The notes under the pieces were generated by a model, which ran no database searches, was not told the DNA's origin, and worked only from the letters and a program-made list of their open reading frames with translations. The position numbers and the translations under genes are program-made. This document shows positions 16,069-23,791 of a DNA stretch of 64,000 bases, in pieces. This DNA is from Eudoraea adriatica DSM 19308 (GTDB lineage Bacteria; Bacteroidota; Bacteroidia; Flavobacteriales; Flavobacteriaceae), in contig NZ_KB907548.1 in assembly GCF_000382125.1 (NCBI RefSeq), forward strand, positions 496,001 to 560,000, given 5' to 3'. Positions within the stretch are counted from its first letter, which is position 1. Every line of letters starts with the position of its first letter.

Positions 16069-16099
16069 ACATCTTTTACTCTGTCTAATGTGGTGGTCT
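16069..16099. other. att-like site E
   Basis: ACATCTTTTACTCTGTCTAA followed by TGTGGTGGTCT, 31 bp. The right half is identical to site D for 14 bp (TAATGTGGTGGTCT). On the minus strand it reads TTTLDRVKDV. Confidence 0.7.
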
Positions 16100-16148
16100 T
16101 TAATTTTCAACTTAATCATTTAGGATAAAGCTATAAAGGATAATTCAG

Positions 16149-16156
16149 TATCTTGG
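16149..16156 (+). promoter_or_regulatory. Probable -7 box of DUF6090 gene 12
   Basis: TATCTTGG, 35 bp before the ATG. The leader CAACGGCCAACCACAACTTC is a variant of that of the other copies. Confidence 0.4.
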
Positions 16157-16183
16157 TAAAGCAACGGCCAACCACAACTTCGC

Positions 16184-16945
16184 ATGATTAAATTCTTTAG
16201 AAAAATTCGCTACGACCTAATGGAGAAAAACAAAACTGGTAAATACCTTAAATACGCTATTGGTGAAATTGTACTTGTAGTTATTGGGATTTTGATTGCT
16301 TTACAGATTAATAATTGGAATGAAAATAGAAAAATAAACAAAGAGGAATTACAACTTATAGAATCACTTCATAAAGAATTTACTTATAATAAAAATGAAC
16401 TCGAACGTTCGATAAAAAGAGCACAACTAATACAGAAAAGCTGTGAAACAATTTTAAATAATACTGGGAATCGTGAAATGAAGCTATCCAAAATTGAAAG
16501 TGATTCTCTTATAAATTGGGGTTTAACAAGCATAATAACTTATGACCCAAGTAATGGTATATTAGAAAACATTATAAGTTCAGGAAAGATTCAGATTATC
16601 AAAAATGAAAAACTGAAGAACTTACTTTCCAGTTGGAATGGATTTCTGAATGATGTTAAAGAAGATGAAACCTGGGCGGTGAATGAGCGAAATCAATTCA
16701 TTTTTCCTTTCTTATACAAAAACTCGAACTATACAAGTATTACTAGCGATGGTAAACAAAACTCACAGATTGCTTCTGGATTTGATGCGGACTACAAGGA
16801 AGTTTACAAATTGTTGGAGTTTGAAAATCTTGTAAATAGTACAAGGATTTGGAACAGAAAAAATGAAAGAAATTATAAAAATCTAAAAAGGAGCATAGAT
16901 GAAATAATAGCTCTTTGTCAACAAGAGATTTCTTTAAAAAAATAA
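16184..16945 (+). CDS. DUF6090 family membrane protein 12
   Basis: 253 residues. The head is MIKFFRKIRYDLMEKNKTGK, close to copy 5, and the outer part is of the copy 11 subgroup: LIESLHKEFTYNKNELERSI, then LENIISSGKIQIIKNEKLKN and ERNQFIFPF. Here too the head of one subgroup is joined to the outer part of another. The gene ends in TAACGAAAGCACAACA, the trailer motif found behind several copies. Confidence 0.88.
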   Translation: MIKFFRKIRYDLMEKNKTGKYLKYAIGEIVLVVIGILIALQINNWNENRKINKEELQLIESLHKEFTYNKNELERSIKRAQLIQKSCETILNNTGNREMKLSKIESDSLINWGLTSIITYDPSNGILENIISSGKIQIIKNEKLKNLLSSWNGFLNDVKEDETWAVNERNQFIFPFLYKNSNYTSITSDGKQNSQIASGFDADYKEVYKLLEFENLVNSTRIWNRKNERNYKNLKRSIDEIIALCQQEISLKK

Positions 16946-17022
16946 CGAAAGCACAACATTGGCTATAAGTAATTGCTTGTTCTCGCCCACTCTATTCTAT
17001 ATCCCAAAAACCAACCACTGCA

Positions 17023-17053
17023 ACATCAGTTATATTATATAATGATGTGGTCT
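17023..17053. other. att-like site F, left end of the large element
   Basis: ACATCAGTTATATTATATAA followed by TGATGTGGTCT, 31 bp. On the minus strand it reads TTSLYNITDV. Together with site G at 33821 it would bound the 16.8-kb unit that carries the recombinase. Confidence 0.7.
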
Positions 17054-17139
17054 ATAAAAATCTTAATATTACCGTACTAAATACTATTACAAATCCATTC
17101 ATTATTTTAGTTACAATTAATAATTACCTGGAACGAAAC

Positions 17140-17754
17140 ATGGATAATACTCGAAAGAATTTAATTGAATATTTTAATGAATCTTGGGATAAAATGGTAA
17201 AGCTCCTAGAGCTTGGGAGATCAATGGAGTTCCTTATCAGGATTGCATCAGAAATTAAATCTCACCAGGGATTTATTGAAGCTGCTACGTGGGATGAATT
17301 TAAATCGACTGATCATAAGATTCAAAGGAAAAAGTTGGATAAGCATATTGATGACCTTTTGGGAAATAATTCGGATAAAATGAAAATTGCCAAACAATTG
17401 GCCGACAAACTTGCACATGCTGACTATTTAGGTGCAAGAAACCGAATTGAATTATATAAGAATAAGTTTGGATTAAGTGCAGTTCTTAATTCCGAGCCCA
17501 TTAAAGTCTTGAAGGCTAATAATATAAAACATGAAGATGGGTCAATAGGTTCTATAAAGTATTTACTTACTAGTAATGCCCAAAATATAACATTGGAAGA
17601 ATTTATAGTTTTTGATGGGCAAGGATATGTACAAGCTTCAAAAGAAATTCTTGAAATTGCAGAGAAAGAAATTAATGCGCTTATACCCAATATTAAATTA
17701 AGATGTTCTACACTAGTATTATCCAGGGGCCTTAAACTTGGAGAAAAATGCTAG
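17140..17754 (+). CDS. Hypothetical protein
   Basis: 204 residues from the ATG at 17140. A GTG at 17047 inside site F would add 31 residues but is unlikely. I recognise no domain. The protein is soluble and rich in lysine and isoleucine, with helical stretches (ESWDKMVKLLELGRSMEFLI near 14-33, KMKIAKQLADKLAHADYLGA). It is the first gene inside the left end of the element and reads against the defence operon. The 243 bp after it contain no gene. Confidence 0.65.
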   Translation: MDNTRKNLIEYFNESWDKMVKLLELGRSMEFLIRIASEIKSHQGFIEAATWDEFKSTDHKIQRKKLDKHIDDLLGNNSDKMKIAKQLADKLAHADYLGARNRIELYKNKFGLSAVLNSEPIKVLKANNIKHEDGSIGSIKYLLTSNAQNITLEEFIVFDGQGYVQASKEILEIAEKEINALIPNIKLRCSTLVLSRGLKLGEKC

Positions 17755-18000
17755 CACCAGATAATAAAACTTGATTGCATTACACTAATATCAATTGTAG
17801 TTGAAAAGGAATAAACGGCATCATAAGACTGAAAGTGACTAAACTTAAAGCTCTATTTGACATAAACATAGTTATATCACAAATATTATACCTGATTATC
17901 AGGCGATTAGCTTTTCCTGTTTAGAGAATTGGGTATTTTATTGAGAATAACGCAATATTTTGCCATTTTGACATATCAATTTGAACAACTCTTTGACTTT

Positions 18001-21000
18001 TTAAAGCAGCCCATTTAATTCTGCATCTTCTTTTTTTATATACCACTTATCCTCATCTCCCTTTATAACATCATAATCAATTCCAAGTGATTTAAAATGT
18101 TTCTTGGCCACCTTAACTTTATTTATTTCGTGTACAAACCTTAGATTTTCAATAATAGCAGTGCCTTTTGTTTCTCTAATTAATTGAACCTTCACTCCAT
18201 CGGAATCTTTTCTGAGAACTCCCCAATCAGGATTATAGTTACCTATAATTTTAGGGAAGTCAATTTTATATTTTGATGGGAACTTGAAAAAGAATTGTAC
18301 ATTATTATCAACCTCCAATTTACTACTCACAAAAACTTCTTCAATTTCCGAGTCTTTTTGGGTGCGATCGTATAATCCATGATTTTCAGACTCAACTATC
18401 TCAGTTTGTACGTAATCTATTTTTTCCGGGAAGAGTTCTTCTAAATTATCTTCTTTCATGTCCTTGGATAGCTCAAATTCAATGTTCTCAGCTACATGAA
18501 TGGCAAGTGCATTTTTGGTTATTTCTATCAACTTGTTTGTAAACCCTTCAGGATTTCTAAATAGTTTAGGCAGCTCATCATACGGAACAGCTTTAAGAAT
18601 TTTGAAACAGGTTTCCTTTGTTAGAGAAGTTGCCTGTTCAAGTTTGTTGACAACATTGAAAATAGGAAATTTAGAAAGTCCTGATTTAGAATCTTTTGAT
18701 TTAACGTCCCTATTATCACTAACTGTATAGGTTTCTGGTTTAAACTTTGAAACTTTAAACCCATTTTTAAATTCAATATCTGGATTAGACTTTTTTGACT
18801 CAATTGAGTTTACCTTAAACCCTCTCAATTTGGGTTCTTTTAAAAGCTTTTCTAGATCATCATTTTCAGAAATTAGTAATCCTCCATCAAATAAATCACC
18901 TCCCAAATTAATTCGGTTACCTTTAGTATCTTCTTTTATGACACTAACCACAGCAGTATTGTTATCTTCAAAAGATTTGATTCTGAAAGTGAACGTAGTA
19001 ATTACAAAGTTACCTTTACTGATGACTACCTTTGGTACAGGAAAAGTATTGTTTTTCTTGTCTTTAAATTTCTCTTTGATTTCAGCTAATAACTTATCTG
19101 AATTTACATTTATCGTATAAATTGATTTCAGCGTTAGTTTTTTCCAAAAATCTCTAAACTCTTCGCTTGTGTAGAACTTATCTTGTCTCTTAGCAGGGGC
19201 TCTCTTTGGCTTTGGCTTTGGCGGAGCTTCTCCTTCTTGTTCTAAGTATTCCTGCTGCAGCGTGTTCGCAAAGGACTCGTAGCTTTCATTGGCTATGACT
19301 GTAAGAATATTTACCTGGTCATCATTAAGTCTTTCAAGTTTTTGATTAACTGCTAACCTTAATCCCCTTCCTATCTCTTGCCTTTTTTTGTCTTTAGAGA
19401 GCGTTTGATTAAGGGTACAAATCTGAAATACATTTGGATTATCCCAACCCTCTTTTAAAGCGGAATGTGCAAAGATGAAGCATACATCATTATCAAAGGA
19501 AAGTAATTCTTCCTTTTTCCTCATGATAAGCTCAAACTGTTTCTTTTCAGCTTTTCTTTGCTTTTCATTTGATGCCTCATCATCTAAATAAATAGTTTCC
19601 TCGTGGCCTCCCTTTCGCTTATATCTATAACTAGCAAAATATGACGCTTGTACTTCTTCCGGGGTTTTATCTTTAAATCTTTCAAGCTGGTCTTTTAGCT
19701 TTCTAAATTCTTCATTAAAGATTTTCTTTATTATTCCTGGTTGAATACCATCTCCAACATAGTTCTTCACTTTATCAATAAAGAACAATGATAAAACTTT
19801 TGCTCCGTGCCTTTCTACCTTTTTTTGATGAGCAATATGCTGTGCAAGAGTTTCTTTTATTTGATATCTAAATACATCTGGTTTTGATATTCCATCTCCT
19901 CCATAAGCAGTCAATACTGTCCCGTTTTCAAATTCCACAAATTCTTCTCCCTTAGAGGATCCAATATTGTGAATTTTCATTCCTTTATGCTCTTCAATAT
20001 GGGTTTTATCAAAAAGATTATCTCCAGTTTTAAGAATGACTTCTTCTATCTTTTGGATTCCATTTTTACTCGTATAGGTTGCCAAAGTTGCTTTTGCACT
20101 TCTTCCTGTTCCTGAGACTTTTTTAAGTGAAATAGGAACTTTTCCTCCTAATTCTTTTTGCTCTACACCAACTACTTGAATCCTCTTCACCAAGTTTCTC
20201 CTAAATGCTTCTACAGGCGTTAGCCTATAAACTAAATTTGGAGTTTCTCTATGTGTTGCAGAATACCTTAAGGAGAATAATGGTTTTAATGTGCATAATG
20301 CATCTTTGGATTTCTGGGAACCCATGTTTTGAGGTTCATCCAATATAACAATAGGTCTTGTTTGTTGAATGTACTCATAAGGCAATAATTCTCCTGGTAA
20401 TTTATCAGTGGGTTTGTAAAGATTGTTTGAAACAGAATTAAAAGCTGCCAATGTGATTAGGAGAATTTCAATGTTTTTTGCTGTAGCAAAGGTTTTTACT
20501 TCTTGTATTCTACTGGAATCATAAGCTCTTAGGGCACAAAAGTCATTTCCATAAATAGTTTTGAAATGATCTCTTGTAATTTCCCAACTCTTTTTCGCTC
20601 CTTGATAGATAGCAATAGATGGTACAACAATTACAAACTTATTGAAGCCATACTTTTGGCTGAGCTCGTGAATAGTTCTTAGATAAACATAGGTCTTACC
20701 AGTACCCGTTTCCATTTCTACTGAGAAGCTTGGGTACTCATAAGTATCATTGCTCACTCCTTCTAACATTTGACCTCTTTCTTTTTCCAAGGAATGGCTT
20801 ACCCCAATTTTCATAGTTGGTGTATCCCTTGCGTCCATCTGCATATCAAATTCCTCTTGAACAAACTGTAGATTTTCCAGAAGGAAATCATCATCTAAAT
20901 CTTCATCTTCTGGAAGATTTGGCGCTATCTCACTACCTAAAGTGAACTGAGTATGATATTCTCCAATACCTTCGAACAAATCCACTACATTTTTAATGGC

Positions 21001-21042
21001 CTTTAACTGAAACTCCTGATTGGGATTAAATTTGAATTTCAT
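18001..21042 (-). CDS. Type III restriction endonuclease subunit Res
   Basis: 1013 residues. Helicase part: Walker A in ETGTGKTYVYLRTIHEL near 111-127, DEAH-type box VILDEPQNMGS near 233-243, motif III SATHRET, and motif VI IGRGLRLAVNQ near 555-565. The C-terminal nuclease carries the PD-(D/E)xK residues in NPDWGVLRKDS and LIRETKGTA near 945-970. With Mod it cuts DNA after ATP-driven movement between two unmethylated sites. The start lies 5 bp after the Mod stop. Length fits the family. Last gene of a four-gene operon. Confidence 0.94.
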   Translation of the reverse strand: MKFKFNPNQEFQLKAIKNVVDLFEGIGEYHTQFTLGSEIAPNLPEDEDLDDDFLLENLQFVQEEFDMQMDARDTPTMKIGVSHSLEKERGQMLEGVSNDTYEYPSFSVEMETGTGKTYVYLRTIHELSQKYGFNKFVIVVPSIAIYQGAKKSWEITRDHFKTIYGNDFCALRAYDSSRIQEVKTFATAKNIEILLITLAAFNSVSNNLYKPTDKLPGELLPYEYIQQTRPIVILDEPQNMGSQKSKDALCTLKPLFSLRYSATHRETPNLVYRLTPVEAFRRNLVKRIQVVGVEQKELGGKVPISLKKVSGTGRSAKATLATYTSKNGIQKIEEVILKTGDNLFDKTHIEEHKGMKIHNIGSSKGEEFVEFENGTVLTAYGGDGISKPDVFRYQIKETLAQHIAHQKKVERHGAKVLSLFFIDKVKNYVGDGIQPGIIKKIFNEEFRKLKDQLERFKDKTPEEVQASYFASYRYKRKGGHEETIYLDDEASNEKQRKAEKKQFELIMRKKEELLSFDNDVCFIFAHSALKEGWDNPNVFQICTLNQTLSKDKKRQEIGRGLRLAVNQKLERLNDDQVNILTVIANESYESFANTLQQEYLEQEGEAPPKPKPKRAPAKRQDKFYTSEEFRDFWKKLTLKSIYTINVNSDKLLAEIKEKFKDKKNNTFPVPKVVISKGNFVITTFTFRIKSFEDNNTAVVSVIKEDTKGNRINLGGDLFDGGLLISENDDLEKLLKEPKLRGFKVNSIESKKSNPDIEFKNGFKVSKFKPETYTVSDNRDVKSKDSKSGLSKFPIFNVVNKLEQATSLTKETCFKILKAVPYDELPKLFRNPEGFTNKLIEITKNALAIHVAENIEFELSKDMKEDNLEELFPEKIDYVQTEIVESENHGLYDRTQKDSEIEEVFVSSKLEVDNNVQFFFKFPSKYKIDFPKIIGNYNPDWGVLRKDSDGVKVQLIRETKGTAIIENLRFVHEINKVKVAKKHFKSLGIDYDVIKGDEDKWYIKKEDAELNGLL

Positions 21043-21047
21043 AGGTC

Positions 21048-22883
21048 TTAAATGGTAAATAGTTTACACTGATTATCAAATTGCTGTTTTAGCGAATCAT
21101 TACCTTCAAATGCTTTGTCCAGGCAAACAAAATGGTCGGTGTGTTGCAAATCAAGTTTGCCAAAATCTGTATCCTTGAAACTATATAACATAGTCACATA
21201 CAAAGTGTAAGGCACCCACTCATGAGTTATTTTGAATATGCCAGATACTACTTCTACCTGTTCTGAAGTTAAAGGAAACCCTTCCTGTAAAATTACTTCT
21301 GTAATAAAGTCTTGGGTAATAACTCCATCTTGCAGGGGGGTTTTATAGGCCAGTTCTAAGTTATTAAATAAGTCTGGTAAAGCTCCATCTTGGTCAGGGA
21401 CAAACTCTTGCCATTTATAAATGGTAGATGTATTTTGTTTATAAACTTTAAAGCCTTTTTTCAATTTAGATGAAATCCTTTTTAACCTTTCCTTACCTAT
21501 ATCTGAAATTTTTAAATACCCATCTCTATATGCATTAGTTTTTTCATTACATATTTCGGGCAACTGAATTAAAATAAAATTTACATGTTTAGATTCTAAT
21601 TCAAATGCCGCATGTCCAGTGGAAGCGCTTCCAGAGAAAAAATCTAGAATTAGATCATCATTATTTACATTTGAGATGTTAATAATTCTTTTCAAAAAAT
21701 CAACAGGTTTAGGATGATCAAAATATTTTATGCCATCAAATATTTCATTTAATTCCCTTGTTGCCTTTTTATTTCCTTCAATATCGTTCCATAAGTTTGA
21801 AGCAAACTTAGTAGCTTCACCTAAATAGTGCTTTTGATAAACTTGCCATTTTCCAATACCTTTTTTAGTGACTTTTTTCCATTCAATTTCTCCCTCTTTT
21901 AATAATTTCTTATATGTGTCTTCAGAGCACACCCATCGACTCTCCCAACCTTCCGGAGCTATAGGGAACACTTCTTCTTTATCTGGCGATATAACTGGGT
22001 AGAACATTGAAGGTCTATCTTCTCTTCTGTTTTCACCTCCAGTTCTTCTCAATGATCTTAGTAAGTACCTCCCTTTTTCATCCTCTAAATCGTAAATTTT
22101 TAAATCTTTTAATTCCATTGGAAGGCCAGAAAATCTGAACTTTTCTGTTTTTGTATAAATTAGAGCATAATCAAGTTCACTTGAGATTTTTGTATTTCCA
22201 CTTCCCATTCTAGTGCCTGTACACCTTATTATTGTACCTCTATAGTTCTCTTCCCCATAAATTTCATCACATATTTTTTTTAAGTTATCCAATTCATTAT
22301 CATCTATTGAAATATAAATAACACCATCTTCTTTCAATAGGTCTTTAGCCAACCTTAATCTTGGATACATAAAAGAGAGCCAATTGGCATGATATTTCCC
22401 AGAGGATTTAGGGTTAGATACCAAAAGTCCTTCATCACTTTTTTCTCCAGTTTTTCTTAAATAATCTTCGGTGCTATCAGCAAAAGTGTCATTATAGATG
22501 AAGTCATTGCCAGTATTGTAAGGAGGATCTATATATATCATCTTAATTTTACTCATGTAGGACTTTCTTAGGATCTTGAGTACCTCTAAGTTCTCTCCCT
22601 CTATAAAAATGTTCTCCGTAGAATCTTCATTTACACCTTCTCCTGGACAAGGTTTTAAAGTGCCTGTTGGTGCTTTAGCAGCAATTCTTCTCGCATCCTG
22701 TTTACCCATCCAATTAAGGCCAAAGTGTTCCTTTACTGAGCTATCAGTGCTGTACTCCCCAATAAGTTCTTTAAGCGTGTTTAAATTGAAAACTCCATCT
22801 TCAAAAGCTTCTGGAAAAAGCTGCTTTAGTTCATTTAGTCTGTCATCGGTAAATGAATATTGGGGTGTAAATTCTTCAGCCAT
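21048..22883 (-). CDS. Type III DNA-methyltransferase subunit Mod
   Basis: 611 residues, beta-class N6-adenine methyltransferase. Motif IV DPPYNTGNDFIYND near 117-130, motif I DFFSGSASTGHAAF near 412-425, and between them the variable region that reads the target. The N-terminal 30 residues (FTPQYSFTDDRLNELKQLFP) are typical of Mod of type III systems. It protects host DNA and guides Res. It follows the RecB-like nuclease gene after 17 bp. The recognition sequence cannot be told from the protein. Confidence 0.94.
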   Translation of the reverse strand: MAEEFTPQYSFTDDRLNELKQLFPEAFEDGVFNLNTLKELIGEYSTDSSVKEHFGLNWMGKQDARRIAAKAPTGTLKPCPGEGVNEDSTENIFIEGENLEVLKILRKSYMSKIKMIYIDPPYNTGNDFIYNDTFADSTEDYLRKTGEKSDEGLLVSNPKSSGKYHANWLSFMYPRLRLAKDLLKEDGVIYISIDDNELDNLKKICDEIYGEENYRGTIIRCTGTRMGSGNTKISSELDYALIYTKTEKFRFSGLPMELKDLKIYDLEDEKGRYLLRSLRRTGGENRREDRPSMFYPVISPDKEEVFPIAPEGWESRWVCSEDTYKKLLKEGEIEWKKVTKKGIGKWQVYQKHYLGEATKFASNLWNDIEGNKKATRELNEIFDGIKYFDHPKPVDFLKRIINISNVNNDDLILDFFSGSASTGHAAFELESKHVNFILIQLPEICNEKTNAYRDGYLKISDIGKERLKRISSKLKKGFKVYKQNTSTIYKWQEFVPDQDGALPDLFNNLELAYKTPLQDGVITQDFITEVILQEGFPLTSEQVEVVSGIFKITHEWVPYTLYVTMLYSFKDTDFGKLDLQHTDHFVCLDKAFEGNDSLKQQFDNQCKLFTI

Positions 22884-22900
22884 ATTTTGTTCTTATCTTT

Positions 22901-23791
22901 TTAAATTAAATCATCAATGTTAGTTGGTGGTGGGGTTTCAAATGCATTAGTATTCGTAAAGTTTTCAACTTCATCCGTATTTCCTAAATCACTTATATAT
23001 TCCGCAAACCCACCGCTATAAGCGCTGGATTTTTGAGAATATTCCCTATAGGCATCACAAGAAAACCTTGCATCGCAGTTTCTACAAACTCTTGTTGCAA
23101 ATCTCTGTCTTGTTCCTTTTATTCTTTCAAGCAATATATCTATACTGGGGGGTTTAAATTCTCTGCTTTCTATTTTGTCCACTACGCAGGCAAATTTGTT
23201 TATGGTAGTTTCTACCTTATCCTGTGAAAATGCAATTGGAATTACGGGATCCCATTTTTCTAATTCTCTTTGTAATTTTTCTTCATCATCTGCATCAATG
23301 GCCTTTTTTAGACTCCTGGGAAACTGTGTTGCTATAATTGCCGTGCCATTGAGTTTTTCATTTCTTAGGTTTTGCCAAATGTGGGTGTACACATTTAGTT
23401 GGTCTAAATAATCCTCCTGATTAGCTTTTACATAATCTGCATCATGTGTTTTCACGTCATACATAGTCGTGGTGTCTTTTTCTCTAATGATATCCACAAC
23501 TCCTTCAATTGTAAACTTGTTTCCCCTTGGAGATAGTTGCTCAGGCAAGGTTAATTTCACTTCAGTTTCAGTAACAGTTTCTGCTACTTCTCTCATTTTC
23601 CTGAAATACATAATAATTTGAAGTAGCCCTTGTCTTTTTATTTCGGGAGTTAATGCGTGGCCTCCTTCTAGTCTTAATCTTTCATAGTTAGCTTCATATT
23701 CTTGAGCTATCCATTCTTCCACTTCTACAAGGTATTGCAGCTCTTTAAGCTTGGCCTTGTCTTTTTTCAGTAAGTTAAGTTCATCTTTCAT
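22901..23791 (-). CDS. PD-(D/E)xK nuclease, RecB/Cas4-like, Fe-S type
   Basis: 296 residues. The nuclease core is seen in FTIEGVVDIIREKDTTTMYD then VKTHDADY near 92-118 (GVVD and DVK are catalytic), followed by EDYLDQLNVYTHIW (QxxxY motif). Near 238-250, CRNCDARFSC gives three cysteines of a probable 4Fe-4S cluster. The fourth cysteine and the first nuclease helix are missing here but are present at the end of the upstream helicase (YDRCPRQYMIF). The start codon overlaps the helicase stop (ATGA). So one AddB/RecB-type nuclease domain seems split over two genes. Confidence 0.88.
   Translation of the reverse strand: MKDELNLLKKDKAKLKELQYLVEVEEWIAQEYEANYERLRLEGGHALTPEIKRQGLLQIIMYFRKMREVAETVTETEVKLTLPEQLSPRGNKFTIEGVVDIIREKDTTTMYDVKTHDADYVKANQEDYLDQLNVYTHIWQNLRNEKLNGTAIIATQFPRSLKKAIDADDEEKLQRELEKWDPVIPIAFSQDKVETTINKFACVVDKIESREFKPPSIDILLERIKGTRQRFATRVCRNCDARFSCDAYREYSQKSSAYSGGFAEYISDLGNTDEVENFTNTNAFETPPPTNIDDLI

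Larger units (their letters stand above)
14547..16073 (+). mobile_element. Cassette 2 (sites D to E): mercury-transport operon
   Basis: About 1.5 kb with arsR-type regulator, merTP and a GDCCVxC protein between two 31-bp sites. There is no recombinase inside. It shows that the units carry cargo other than DUF6090. Confidence 0.5.
16069..17027 (+). mobile_element. Cassette 3 (sites E to F): one DUF6090 gene
   Basis: About 960 bp: 31-bp site, promoter, DUF6090 gene 12, then the ACATC of site F. Same plan and length as cassette 1. Confidence 0.5.

Noticed and set aside
17047-17139. GTG start at 17047 for the unknown gene at 17140
   Set aside because: It would begin inside the att-like site and add 31 residues of low quality. 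The ATG at 17140 opens a normal protein.
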